From an uncultured Clostridia bacterium (GTDB taxonomy: Bacteria; Bacillota; Clostridia; Oscillospirales; Oscillospiraceae), in contig CAMNQX010000010.1 in the NCBI GenBank assembly GCA_946550725.1, positions 1-56,861 of the forward strand: a stretch of DNA of 56,861 nucleotides, given 5' to 3'. Both the position numbers and the translations under genes were made by a program. Positions 8,493 through 17,670 of this stretch are shown piece after piece (positions within the stretch are counted from its first letter, which is position 1; the number at the start of each line of letters is the position of its first letter). Below the pieces are notes generated by a model, which was given only the letters and a program-made list of their open reading frames with translations, had not been told where the DNA came from and ran no database searches.

Positions 8493-8768
8493 ATGCAGAT
8501 CTTGGTTGCGCTGGTCTTGCTTGCGCTGCCCTTTGCGTTGACATCCGCGTTGGAGGCTTGGGCGGTCGTCCGCTGCCGTAACCGGAGCATGATTTGGATC
8601 GTCCCCACCGTGCTGGGCACGGTGGCGATAGCTGTGGAGCTGGTTGCCGCTCAAGTGACCAATGACTACCACTGGGGCTTCTTGGTGGTCCCGTTTTTTG
8701 TCTCTCTCCCGCTGGCGGTGGTGGTCGGCTATATTATCGGCGACAAGTGGAAAGCGAGGAAGAAATAG
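8493..8768 (+). CDS. Small membrane protein of unknown function
   Basis: The 91-residue hydrophobic protein has about three predicted spans (N-terminal IlvalvllalPFAL-type helix, a central VPTVLGTVAIAVELVA helix, and a late VVPFFVSLPLAVVVGYII helix) and a basic tail KWKARKK. It has GGGGGAGAGAGGAG upstream of the ATG at 8493. It lies 24 bp after miaB and its stop codon directly abuts the mutS ATG, so it is probably translated with mutS. I recognise no family. Confidence 0.7.
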   Translation: MQILVALVLLALPFALTSALEAWAVVRCRNRSMIWIVPTVLGTVAIAVELVAAQVTNDYHWGFLVVPFFVSLPLAVVVGYIIGDKWKARKK

Positions 8769-11228
8769 ATGGCAGAGAAAAAGGGCCTCACGCCCATGAT
8801 GCGCCAATACCTCCAGATCAAAGGCCAGCATCCCGACTGCCTGGTCTTTTTCCGCCTGGGCGACTTTTACGAGATGTTCTTTGAGGACGCGAAAACCGCC
8901 TCCAAGGAGCTGGGCCTCGCCCTCACCACCCGGGACCGGAACAAGCCCCCCGAGGAGCAGGTGCCCATGTGCGGCGTGCCCTACCACGCGGTGCAGGGCT
9001 ACCTGGCCAAGCTGGCCGCCAAGGGCTATAAGGTGGTCATCTGCGAGCAGATGGAGGACCCCGCTCTGGCCCAGGGCCTGGTGGACCGTGACGTGACGCG
9101 CATCGTCACCCCCGGCACCCTGCTGGCGGAGGACGCGTTGGAGTCGGAGGCCAACAACTTTTTGGGCGCGGTGAAGCTGGAAAAGGGCTTCGCCGGCGTG
9201 GCCTTTTGCGACCTCTCCACCGGAGAGACCACCGTGCTGGCCCTCCCCGACCCTCAGGACCGCTCCCGGCTCCTGAGCGAGCTGGAGAGCCGCCGGGTGG
9301 CGGAGCTGGTGATGGACGAGGCCACCCGCGCCGCCATGGAAAAGCCGCTGGCCGAGCGGCTCACCTGCCACCTGGAGACACTTTCCGACGATACGTTCAC
9401 CCTCAAGCGGGCCGCGGCCCTGGCCCAGCGGCAGTTCCCCGGCCAGTGGGACAAGCTCTCCTCCGCCCTGAACGGCGGCGCGGACGCCGCCCTGTGCGCC
9501 CTGGGGGGCGCTCTGGCCTATCTTTATGACACCCAGCGGGTGGACGTCCTGCCCCACCTCAAGACCCTTTCCGGGGGCGGACAGCGGACCTATATGGAGC
9601 TGGACCACGCCACCCGCCGCAACCTGGAGCTGACCGAGACCATCCGCGCCAAGGACAAAAAGGGCAGTCTTTTGTGGGTGATGGACAAGTGCAGGACCCC
9701 CATGGGTCACCGCCGCCTGCGGGCGTGGGTGGAGCGGCCTTTGGTGGACGTCCACGCCATCGTCCGCCGCCAGGAGGGGGTGGCCGAGCTGGTGGCGGAC
9801 ACACCCAAGCGCGAGGCGCTGCGTGGAGCATTGTCCGGCATGGGCGATCTGGAGCGGGCGGTGGCCCGTCTGGGCTGCGGCACGGGCAGTGCCAAGGAGC
9901 TGCTGTCCCTCTGTGACGCGCTGGCTCCCATCCCCGCGGTGAAGGCCGCTCTGGGCGCGCCCCAAAGCGGCATTTTGAACGACCTGCTGGGCCAGCTGGA
10001 CCCCCTGCGGGACCTGCAAACCGAGTTGGACCGGGCCATTCAGAAGCAGGACCTCCCCACCACGGTCAAGGACGGCGGCATCATCGCCGACGGCTATGAC
10101 CCCCAGGTGGACCATTACCGTTCTCTGGTGAAAAACGGCGGACAGACGGTGGCGGACATCGAGGCCGCCGAGCGGGAGCGCACGGGCATCAAGAGCCTGA
10201 AGGTCAAGTACAACAAGGTGTTCGGCTATTACATCGAGGTCTCCAACGCCTACAAGGGCCAGGTGCCCGAGGACTACGACCGCAAGCAGACCCTGGTGAA
10301 CGCGGAGCGGTACATCACCCCCCGGCTCAAGGAGCTGGAGGAGGAGATCTTGAACGCCAAGGACCGGGTGGCCGCGCTGGAATACGACCTCTTCTGCGCC
10401 CTGCGGGCCAAGGCGGTGGCCCAGACCGCCGCCATCCAGCTCAACGCCGACGCCGCCGCCCAGCTGGACGTGCTGGCTTCCCTGGCCGCCCTGGCGGTGG
10501 AGGAACGGTACGTCCGCCCCACAGTGGACGGCTCCAAGACGCTGGACATCGTGGACGGCCGCCACCCGGTGGTGGAAAAGACCCTGACCGACGGGGTGTT
10601 TGTCCCCAACGACGTGCAGATGGACGCGGAAAAGTGGAACGTGGCCCTCATCACCGGACCCAACATGGCGGGCAAGTCCACCTACATGCGACAGATCGGC
10701 CTGATCGTCCTCATGGCCCAGATGGGGTCCTTCGTCCCCGCCCGGGCGGCCCATATCGGCGTGACCGACCGGGTGTTTACCCGCATCGGCGCCTCCGACG
10801 ACCTGGCGGGCGGCCAGTCCACCTTCATGGTGGAGATGCTGGAGGTGTCGCAAATTCTTGCCCAGGCCACGGATAAGAGCTTGCTGCTGTTGGACGAGAT
10901 CGGCCGGGGTACCTCCACCCTGGACGGGGCGTGCATCGCCCGGTCGGTGATGGAGTACTGCGCCGACACCCTAAAGGCGCGGACCTTCTTCGCCACCCAC
11001 TACCACGCCCTGTGCCCGGTGGCCCACCAGCTGGTGCGGGCGCGGAATTTCTCCATCGCCGCCCAGAAGCGGGGGGACCGGGTGGTGTTTTTGCGGAAGA
11101 TCATTACCGGGGCCGCCAGCGAGAGCTACGGCATCGAGGTGGCCCTTCTGGCGGACGTTCCCGCTCCCGTGGTGGAGCGGGCCAAGGAGCTGATGAAGAG
11201 TTGGGACCTGAAATGGAACGAGGGGTAA
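8769..11228 (+). CDS. mutS: DNA mismatch repair protein MutS
   Basis: The 819-residue mismatch sensor has the N-terminal mismatch-reading Phe-x-Glu in GDFYEMF, the connector, lever and clamp domains, and the C-terminal ATPase with Walker A GPNMAGKST, Walker B LLLLDEIGRGTS and a THYHAL switch. It ends soon after the helix-turn-helix dimer region (ERAKELMKSW) and is slightly shorter than the roughly 850-residue E. coli protein. The start abuts the stop of the preceding small membrane gene. It should act with MutL encoded at 12058. Confidence 0.96.
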   Translation: MAEKKGLTPMMRQYLQIKGQHPDCLVFFRLGDFYEMFFEDAKTASKELGLALTTRDRNKPPEEQVPMCGVPYHAVQGYLAKLAAKGYKVVICEQMEDPALAQGLVDRDVTRIVTPGTLLAEDALESEANNFLGAVKLEKGFAGVAFCDLSTGETTVLALPDPQDRSRLLSELESRRVAELVMDEATRAAMEKPLAERLTCHLETLSDDTFTLKRAAALAQRQFPGQWDKLSSALNGGADAALCALGGALAYLYDTQRVDVLPHLKTLSGGGQRTYMELDHATRRNLELTETIRAKDKKGSLLWVMDKCRTPMGHRRLRAWVERPLVDVHAIVRRQEGVAELVADTPKREALRGALSGMGDLERAVARLGCGTGSAKELLSLCDALAPIPAVKAALGAPQSGILNDLLGQLDPLRDLQTELDRAIQKQDLPTTVKDGGIIADGYDPQVDHYRSLVKNGGQTVADIEAAERERTGIKSLKVKYNKVFGYYIEVSNAYKGQVPEDYDRKQTLVNAERYITPRLKELEEEILNAKDRVAALEYDLFCALRAKAVAQTAAIQLNADAAAQLDVLASLAALAVEERYVRPTVDGSKTLDIVDGRHPVVEKTLTDGVFVPNDVQMDAEKWNVALITGPNMAGKSTYMRQIGLIVLMAQMGSFVPARAAHIGVTDRVFTRIGASDDLAGGQSTFMVEMLEVSQILAQATDKSLLLLDEIGRGTSTLDGACIARSVMEYCADTLKARTFFATHYHALCPVAHQLVRARNFSIAAQKRGDRVVFLRKIITGAASESYGIEVALLADVPAPVVERAKELMKSWDLKWNEG

Positions 11229-11935
11229 TGCCCCAGGGACGGCCGCAGTGGAGGCCGCAGCTCACCGTGGAGGAGCAGCGGGTGGGCTGGGTCTTTTTCG
11301 GCCTGTACCTCTTTGTGTTCCCCTTCCTGGTGGGGCTGGTGACCCGCTTTTTGGACGAGCATCTGGAGCTGGGCTTCACCGCCGCCCAATCCTCCGCCGT
11401 CTATTATGCCGCCATGCTGCTTCTGCTGGCGGCGGTGTTCTGGAACTTTTTGAAAAACGCCTTCCGCATCCTGCGGGACAACACGCGCCGGAACGTCTTC
11501 GCCCTGGCGGCGGGGGCCGTGAGTGGGCTGGCGGCGACGGTGCTGATCTCCCTCATCCCCCTGCCGGTGGAAAACCCCGTCATCGGCGACTACCGCGCCC
11601 AGTTTTTCCTGTCCCCCGGCTATACCACGGCGGTGGTCATGTTCCTGCGGCCCATGGCGGAGGAAATTTTGTACCGGGGGCTGCTGTTCGGCTCCCTGCG
11701 GAAGAAAAACCGGGCGGTGGCCTACGCCGTGTCCGTCGGCCTGTACGCGGTGATGGCGGTGTGGCAGTTTGCCGTGCCTGACGGCGGGGCGCTCTACCTG
11801 CTGCTGGCGCTGCGGTATATTCCCCTGGCCGCCGCCGCCACCTGGGCTTACGACGTGGGCGGTTCGGTGCTCACCCCCATGGCCCTGCGGGTGATTTTGA
11901 ACGGACTATTCCTTGTGTTTGCACTAATTGCATAA
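11228..11935 (+). CDS. CPBP-type (CAAX protease-like) membrane protein with degenerate active site
   Basis: The 235-residue protein has five or more membrane spans and the EExxxR signature of CPBP intramembrane proteases (AEEILYRGLLFG, residues near 150). The second and third motifs look degenerate: the span that should carry the FxxxH histidine reads AVMAVWQFAV, and the last span reads RVILNGLFL without a His two turns before the Asn. It may therefore be a non-catalytic relative. The ATG at 11228 overlaps the mutS stop (TAATG); an in-frame ATG at 11213 is the alternative. Nothing in the sequence ties it to mismatch repair apart from location. Confidence 0.7.
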   Translation: MPQGRPQWRPQLTVEEQRVGWVFFGLYLFVFPFLVGLVTRFLDEHLELGFTAAQSSAVYYAAMLLLLAAVFWNFLKNAFRILRDNTRRNVFALAAGAVSGLAATVLISLIPLPVENPVIGDYRAQFFLSPGYTTAVVMFLRPMAEEILYRGLLFGSLRKKNRAVAYAVSVGLYAVMAVWQFAVPDGGALYLLLALRYIPLAAAATWAYDVGGSVLTPMALRVILNGLFLVFALIA

Positions 11936-11944
11936 TAAATCGAG

Positions 11945-12021
11945 CGGGCCGATGTGGACATCGGCCCCTACGAATAAAAACGTGGCGTTAGTGCGTAGGG
12001 GCGGCTGTCCCCAGCCGCCCG
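11945..12021. repeat. Second pair of the 28-bp palindromic repeat
   Basis: Units at 11945-11972 (stem CCGATG/CATCGG) and 11994-12021 (stem GCGGCTG/CAGCCGC) lie back to back, with their CCCCTACG ends facing each other; the pair at 588-664 has the opposite arrangement. They fill most of the 122-bp gap before mutL. The second unit changes several stem bases but keeps pairing. Confidence 0.8.
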
Positions 12022-12057
12022 CCCTGAAAACAACACATTTCAAAGGAGGTGACCCCC

Positions 12058-14019
12058 ATGCCCCATATTCATGTGATGGACAAGGCCCTGGCCGACCTGA
12101 TCGCCGCGGGCGAGGTGGTGGAGCGGCCCGCCAGCGTGGTCAAGGAGCTGGTGGAGAACGCCGTGGACGCCGGGGCGACCCAGGTCACCGTGGAGATCCG
12201 CAACGGCGGCACCACCTACATCCGGGTCACCGACAACGGCTGCGGCATTCCCAGGGAGGAGATGTCCACCGCCTTTCTCCGCCACGCCACCAGTAAAATT
12301 TCCTGCGCCAGCGACCTGGACGCCATCGGCACCCTGGGCTTCCGGGGCGAGGCCCTGGCCGCCATCGCCGCCGTGGCGCGGGTGCAGATGCTCAGCAAGC
12401 CCAAGGACCAGGCCATGGGCTACGCCTACTCCATCGAGTGCAGCGAGCCGCAGGAGGAGGGGGACGCGGGCTGCGGCGACGGCACCACTGTGGTGGTGCG
12501 CGACCTCTTTTTCTTCCACCCCGCCCGGTATAAGTACCTGAAAAAGGACGTGGCGGAGGGCAACGCCGTGCAGGCCGTGGTGGAGCGGCAGGCGTTGGGC
12601 CACCCCGAGGTGTCCTTCCGCTTCCTCCGGGACGAAAAGCCGGTGTTCACCACCCCCGGAGACGGGGAGCCGCTGGCGGCCATCCACACCCTCATGCCCG
12701 ACCTGGCCCGGGACCTGTTGTTTGTCCGGCCCTACGGCGCGCCGGGGCTGCAGGTGTTCGGGTATGTCTCCCGCCCCACCGCCTGCCGGGGGAGCCGCGC
12801 AAACCAGCACTTTTTCGTCAACGGGCGGTGGATCCAGTCCAAGCGGCTCACTGCGGCGCTGGAGCGGGCCTACGAAAACCAGCGGATGGTGGGCAAGTTC
12901 CCCGCCGCCGTGCTCTATCTGGACATCGCCCCGGACAAGGTGGACGTGAACGCCCACCCCGCCAAGACCGAGGTGCGCTTTTTGCAGGAAAACGACCTCT
13001 TCGGCTGTGTCTTCCGGGCGGTGGGGGCGGAGCTGATCATGGCCGCCGACCGCCCCGAGCTGACCACCGCCCCGGCGGCGTCCGTTCCCGCTCCCCCGCC
13101 CGTCCCGGCGGAGGAGACGGTCATCCCGCCGGGAACGTTGATCCCGCCTCAGTACACCGCCCGGGAGAAAAACGGCCTGCCCCTGGACCCCGCCACCGGG
13201 GACGTGCTGCTGGTGTTCGACTCCCCGGCGGCCCAGCCCGCGCCGACTCCCGTCATTCCCGCTGAGACGGGGAACCAACCTACGACGCCGCCCGCCGGGC
13301 CGTGGGACGCCAAGGCGTTCCACCACCCCCAGCAGGTGACGCTGGAGGAGAAGTACGCAGCCCCCGCCACCGCCGCCCCCTTCCGGGGGTCGGAGACGGC
13401 CTGCCGCCCGGAGGAGTCCCGGGAGACGGACCGGTTCGCCGTGACGGAGGGAGAGACCCCCTGGCGCATGGTGGGCGAGGTGCTGGGCACCTATATTATT
13501 GTGGAGCAGGGGGACAAGGTCCTCTTTATCGACAAGCACGCCGCCCACGAGCGCATGGGCTTCGACGCGCTGAAGGCCCAGGGCTTCCGCCCCATGGCCC
13601 AGACGCTGCTCAGCCCCGTTTCCCTCACCCCCCGGCGGACGGAACGGGACGCGCTGCTGGAGCACGCCAAGGAGCTGGAGGAATTCGGCTTCCGGCTGGA
13701 GGAGTGGGGCGACGACAGCCTGCTGGTGCGGGCCTGCCCCGATTTTCTGGACAGCGCCCAGATCCCCGCCACCCTGGAGGAGCTGGCCGGCCAGTACCTC
13801 ACCACCGGCTCCGCCGACCCGGACAGCCAGCGGGACGCCCTCCTGCACACCATGGCCTGCAAGGCGGCCATGAAGGGCGGGCAGAAAAACCGCCCCGAGG
13901 AGCTGTTCGTCATCGCCAAGGCGGTGATGGACGGCCGGGTCACCCACTGCCCTCACGGCCGGCCTGTGGCTACGGAATTGACAAAGGCCCACCTGGAAAA
14001 GCAGTTCGGGCGTGCATAA
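12058..14019 (+). CDS. mutL: DNA mismatch repair protein MutL
   Basis: The 653-residue protein has the GHKL ATPase motifs ENAVDAGAT, DNGCGI and GFRGEAL, a proline-rich linker (about residues 340-460), and a C-terminal endonuclease domain. The metal motif DQHA-x2-E-x4-E appears as DKHAAHERMGFD, with K for Q and D for the last E; the companion motifs ACKAAMKGG and CPHGRP are present, so nicking activity is likely. The ATG at 12058 has AAGGAGG 8 bases upstream. It takes the signal from MutS to strand removal. Confidence 0.95.
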   Translation: MPHIHVMDKALADLIAAGEVVERPASVVKELVENAVDAGATQVTVEIRNGGTTYIRVTDNGCGIPREEMSTAFLRHATSKISCASDLDAIGTLGFRGEALAAIAAVARVQMLSKPKDQAMGYAYSIECSEPQEEGDAGCGDGTTVVVRDLFFFHPARYKYLKKDVAEGNAVQAVVERQALGHPEVSFRFLRDEKPVFTTPGDGEPLAAIHTLMPDLARDLLFVRPYGAPGLQVFGYVSRPTACRGSRANQHFFVNGRWIQSKRLTAALERAYENQRMVGKFPAAVLYLDIAPDKVDVNAHPAKTEVRFLQENDLFGCVFRAVGAELIMAADRPELTTAPAASVPAPPPVPAEETVIPPGTLIPPQYTAREKNGLPLDPATGDVLLVFDSPAAQPAPTPVIPAETGNQPTTPPAGPWDAKAFHHPQQVTLEEKYAAPATAAPFRGSETACRPEESRETDRFAVTEGETPWRMVGEVLGTYIIVEQGDKVLFIDKHAAHERMGFDALKAQGFRPMAQTLLSPVSLTPRRTERDALLEHAKELEEFGFRLEEWGDDSLLVRACPDFLDSAQIPATLEELAGQYLTTGSADPDSQRDALLHTMACKAAMKGGQKNRPEELFVIAKAVMDGRVTHCPHGRPVATELTKAHLEKQFGRA

Positions 14020-14050
14020 AACGACGGCCCTTCCATCATTTTTTATTCCA

Positions 14051-14084
14051 AAACCCCCGGTGTTTTCCACCGGGGGTTTATTTT
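14051..14084 (+). terminator. Terminator after mutL
   Basis: AAACCCCCGGTG at 14051-14062 pairs with CACCGGGGGTTT at 14068-14079, followed by ATTTT. It ends the miaB-mutL transcription unit. Confidence 0.85.
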
Positions 14085-14142
14085 GGACGCAAGAAGTGAG
14101 CCTCTTTCCGTCATTTTACCACAAAAAATCATTTGTTTGCCC

Positions 14143-14171
14143 TTGACGGACACTTGATTTTAAGGTACAAT
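14143..14171 (+). promoter_or_regulatory. Promoter of the opp operon
   Basis: TTGACG at 14143-14148 and TACAAT at 14166-14171, spacer 17 bp, 58 bp before the oppB ATG. Confidence 0.75.
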
Positions 14172-14229
14172 ACTCCTTACAACCGTCTTTGTCCCTAAAG
14201 GTGGAAAACCCGCAACAGGAAGTGATAGT

Positions 14230-15162
14230 ATGCCAAAATACATTGTAAAGAGAGTGTTTATGGCCCTGCTGACGGTGCTCCTTGTGGCCTGCATTACCTT
14301 CTTTTTGATGAACGCCATTCCGGGCAACCCGTGGCTCAGCGAAAAGACGCCCAGTCAGGCCGTCATCGACGCCCTCAACGCCAAGTACGGCTTTGACCAG
14401 CCGGTGATCGTCCAGCTGGGCAAGTACCTGGGTAATTTGCTCAAGGGCGACTTCGGCCTGTCCATTAAAGCGCCCATCAACCGCCCGGTGCTGGACATCA
14501 TCACCGAGAAGTTCCCCATCTCCGCCAAGATCGGCGTGTTCGCCATTCTCTGGGCCACCATCGTGGCGGTGCCTCTGGGCTGCCTGGCGGCCTACAAGCG
14601 GGGCACATGGGTGGACAGTGCCCTGCGGGTGATCTGCACCGTGGGCATCTCCATGCCCGGCTTCGTGGTGGCCACCATGCTGCTGCTGACGCTGACGGGA
14701 GAGCACATGCCATTCCCCTCCACATTTGACGGCTCCCCGCAGAGCTATGTCCTCCCGTGCCTGGCTCTGGGCTTCTATCCCATGTGCTACCTGGCGCGGC
14801 AGACCCGGACGGCTATGCTGGACGCCATCAACCAGGAGTATATCAAGACCGCCCGGGCCAAGGGCCTGAAAACGGGGAAGGTGGTCTTTAAGCACGCCCT
14901 GAGAAACGCCCTCATCCCCGTCATCACCTACCTCGGCCCTCAGATCGCCTTTACCCTGTGCGGCGGCTTCGTGGTGGAGAAGGTGTTCTCCATCCCCGGC
15001 CTGGGCAGACACTTTGTGGAATCCATCCAGAACCGGAACTACCCGCTGATCATGGGCACCACCATTTTCCTGGCCACCTTCATTGTGGTGATGAACCTGG
15101 TGGTGGACCTGCTTTATAAGGTGGTCGACCCGCGGATCAACCTGGAGAAGGGAGGGAACTGA
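14230..15162 (+). CDS. oppB: Oligopeptide/dipeptide ABC transporter permease OppB
   Basis: The 310-residue protein is a six-span permease of the DppB/OppB type: the N-terminal RVFMALLTVLLVACITFFLM span, the characteristic periplasmic loop after it, and the EAA cytoplasmic loop (YIKTARAKGLKTGKVVFKHALRNAL) that docks with the ATPases. It pairs with OppC. oppC starts one base after its stop. Family and operon order are clear; whether di- or oligopeptides are imported is not visible. Confidence 0.92.
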   Translation: MPKYIVKRVFMALLTVLLVACITFFLMNAIPGNPWLSEKTPSQAVIDALNAKYGFDQPVIVQLGKYLGNLLKGDFGLSIKAPINRPVLDIITEKFPISAKIGVFAILWATIVAVPLGCLAAYKRGTWVDSALRVICTVGISMPGFVVATMLLLTLTGEHMPFPSTFDGSPQSYVLPCLALGFYPMCYLARQTRTAMLDAINQEYIKTARAKGLKTGKVVFKHALRNALIPVITYLGPQIAFTLCGGFVVEKVFSIPGLGRHFVESIQNRNYPLIMGTTIFLATFIVVMNLVVDLLYKVVDPRINLEKGGN

Positions 15163-15163
15163 C

Positions 15164-16543
15164 GTGGCGGATAAGAAAATGAAAAAAGCGGCGTTCGGTT
15201 CCCTGCAGCCCGACCCCGATATCTTTGACTGGAACGACCTGCCCCCCCTGGAGGACTTTGAAAAGGCCAGCAGCCAGGAGAAGCAGGAGTTCATTCAGGA
15301 GCGCAAGAGCGTGAGCTACTGGGCGGACGCCTGGCGGCGTCTGCGCCACAACAAGGTGGCCATGGTGGCTGCCGTGGTCCTGGTCATTATCATGCTGTTC
15401 GCCTTCGTCGGCCCCATGGTGGTGCCCTACGGCTACGCCCAGCAGATCCGCGGAGCGGAGAATCTCCACCCCTGGCACACCTCCCTGGCCGACCAGCTTC
15501 GCATTGAAGCGGTGGTGGCGGAGCGGACGGTGGACCTGCCCAGCGAGGACGAGTTCATCGACCAGTACGTGGCCGAGCAGATGGCCCTGGCTGAGCAGGA
15601 GCAGGGCCGTAAGCTGAACCGCAAGGAAGAGGCCCTGATCAAGGCCCAGAAACGGGCGGACGCCGTGACCACCTATAAGCAAATGGCGGAGCAGGCGGGG
15701 CAGACGGTGAACGCCGAGGCCATCCGCAAGGAGCTGGGCATCGGCACCAAGCTGGGCGGCTACTCCCGCGCCGAGCTGGAGCGCAAGGCCGCCGGGGAGA
15801 AGGTGTTCCCCCACCTGTTCGGCACCGATAAGTTTGGCCGCGACATCATGGTGCGTACCATGGTGGGCGCCCGGGTGTCCCTGATCGTGGGCGTGTGCGC
15901 GGCCCTGCTGGTGCTGCTCATCGGCGCGGTGTACGGCTCCATCTCCGGCTACGCCGGCGGCGTGGTGGACACGGTGATGCAGCGCATCGTGGAGCTGATC
16001 TACTCCGTGCCCGAGGTGCTGGTCATCCTCCTCCTCTCCGCCACCCTCAAGGAGGGACTGGCGGAATACCAAAACGCGGGGAAGCTGTTCAGTGGGCTGG
16101 TGACCATCCTCGGCCCCAACCTCATTTCCATGTTTATCGCCTTTGGCCTGCTCTACTGGGTTACCATGTCCCGCATCGTCCGCGGCCAGATCCTGCAGCT
16201 GAAGAATCAGGAATACGTCACCGCCGCCCGTGCCCTGGGCGCGGGGAGCGGACGGATCATCAAGCGCCATCTGCTGCCCAACTGCATCGGGCAGATCATC
16301 ACCACCACCTTCCTGCAGGTGCCCTCCGCCATCTTCCTGGAGAGCTTCCTCTCCTTCCTGGGCGTGGGCGTGTCCGCGCCGCTGACCTCCCTCGGCTCCA
16401 TGTGCTCCGAGGCGTTGGCGGGGATGTACACCTATCCGTACCGCCTGCTGTTCCCGGCGGTGATCCTCAGCGTGATGATCCTGTCCCTGAACCTGTTCGG
16501 CGACGGCCTGCGGGATGCTCTTGACCCGCGGCTGAAGAAATAA
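15164..16543 (+). CDS. oppC: Oligopeptide ABC transporter permease OppC with a large insertion
   Basis: The 459-residue protein is a DppC/OppC-type permease about 150 residues longer than usual. TM1 is at about residues 66-86; a charged, helix-forming insertion rich in Glu, Lys, Ala and Arg occupies about residues 92-212; then the conserved FGTDKFGRD segment and the remaining five spans follow, with the EAA loop YVTAARALGAGSGRIIKRHLLPN. By topology the insertion should be extracytoplasmic. The start is GTG at 15164, behind GGAGGG. It forms the channel with OppB. Confidence 0.9.
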   Translation: MADKKMKKAAFGSLQPDPDIFDWNDLPPLEDFEKASSQEKQEFIQERKSVSYWADAWRRLRHNKVAMVAAVVLVIIMLFAFVGPMVVPYGYAQQIRGAENLHPWHTSLADQLRIEAVVAERTVDLPSEDEFIDQYVAEQMALAEQEQGRKLNRKEEALIKAQKRADAVTTYKQMAEQAGQTVNAEAIRKELGIGTKLGGYSRAELERKAAGEKVFPHLFGTDKFGRDIMVRTMVGARVSLIVGVCAALLVLLIGAVYGSISGYAGGVVDTVMQRIVELIYSVPEVLVILLLSATLKEGLAEYQNAGKLFSGLVTILGPNLISMFIAFGLLYWVTMSRIVRGQILQLKNQEYVTAARALGAGSGRIIKRHLLPNCIGQIITTTFLQVPSAIFLESFLSFLGVGVSAPLTSLGSMCSEALAGMYTYPYRLLFPAVILSVMILSLNLFGDGLRDALDPRLKK

Positions 16544-16560
16544 GAAAGGAGGAGACGACT

Positions 16561-17667
16561 ATGGATAACGTACAGCAGCACGACAAGGAACTGCACGACG
16601 CGGCCCATGAGCAGGACGCGCAGGGCAAAAACCTGTTGGAGGTCCGGGACCTCCATGTCTCCTTCTTCACTCCCGCCGGCGAGGTCAAGGCGGTGGGCGG
16701 CATCAGCTACGACCTGGGCTACGGCGAGGTCATGGGCATCGTGGGTGAGTCCGGCTCGGGCAAGAGCCAGGAGGCCTACGCCATCATGGGCCTCCTCCAG
16801 TCCCCCGGCAAGGTCATCGGCGGCTCCATCACCTTTGAGGGGGAGGACGTGCTGGCCAAGACCAAGGAGGAGATGACCGAGTTCCGGGGCACCCGGGCGG
16901 CTATGATCTTCCAAAACCCCATGACCTCCCTGAACCCGGTCTATACCGTGGGGAACCAGCTCATTGAGGCGCTGGTGACCCACGACAAGACCATTTCCAA
17001 AAAGGACGCGGCCAAGCGGGCCATGGAGATGCTGGAGCTGGTGGGCATCAACAACGTGGAAAAGCGCATGAAGCAGTACCCCCACGAGTTCTCCGGCGGT
17101 ATGCGCCAGCGGGTGATGATCGCCATGGGCCTCATCTGCCACCCCAAGCTGCTCATCGCCGACGAGCCGACCACCGCGCTGGACGTGACCATCCAGGCGC
17201 AGATTTTGGAGCTGATGAAGGACCTGCAGAAGAAGACCCACATGGGCATCATCTTCATCACCCACAACCTGGGCGTGGTGGCGGAGATCTGCGACAAGGT
17301 GTCCGTCATGTACGCAGGCAAGATCGTGGAGCAGGGCGCGGTGAACGACATCTTTTATCACCCCAGCCATCCCTACACCCTGGGCCTGCTGCGCTCCATG
17401 CCCCGCGTGGACGCCGACGAGCACGAGCGGCTCATTCCCATCGAGGGCACCCCGGTGGATATGCTCAATCCCCCCGACGGCTGCCCCTTCGCCCCCCGGT
17501 GTGAGCACTGCATGAAGATCTGCCTTCAGAAAATGCCCCCCCACGCGGAGATCAGCGAGGGCCACAGGTCCGCCTGCTGGCTGCGGGTGCTGGAGAAGAA
17601 AAAGGGCGAGACCCTCGGCGCCGAGGGCGGCGCGGAGACCCGCGAGAGCAAGAAGAAGGAGGACTGA
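16561..17667 (+). CDS. oppD: Oligopeptide ABC transporter ATPase OppD
   Basis: The 368-residue ATPase has Walker [10 protein letters not shown]-loop [13 protein letters not shown], signature FSGGMRQR, Walker [15 protein letters not shown], an H-loop in THNLG and the C-terminal oligopeptide-transport domain with four cysteines (CPFAPRC, CMKIC) that in this family can hold an iron-sulfur cluster. The start ATG at 16561 is preceded by AGGAGG. An N-terminal extension of about 25 residues is polar and His/Asp-rich. oppF follows after 3 bp. Confidence 0.93.
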   Translation: MDNVQQHDKELHDAAHEQDAQGKNLLEVRDLHVSFFTPAGEVKAVGGISYDLGYGEVMGIVGESGSGKSQEAYAIMGLLQSPGKVIGGSITFEGEDVLAKTKEEMTEFRGTRAAMIFQNPMTSLNPVYTVGNQLIEALVTHDKTISKKDAAKRAMEMLELVGINNVEKRMKQYPHEFSGGMRQRVMIAMGLICHPKLLIADEPTTALDVTIQAQILELMKDLQKKTHMGIIFITHNLGVVAEICDKVSVMYAGKIVEQGAVNDIFYHPSHPYTLGLLRSMPRVDADEHERLIPIEGTPVDMLNPPDGCPFAPRCEHCMKICLQKMPPHAEISEGHRSACWLRVLEKKKGETLGAEGGAETRESKKKED

Positions 17668-17670
17668 GCC

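Noticed and set aside
8235-10853. An 872-codon antisense frame across miaB and mutS
   Set aside because: It is low-complexity His/Gly/Gln/Val-rich translation of the reverse strand of clear genes.
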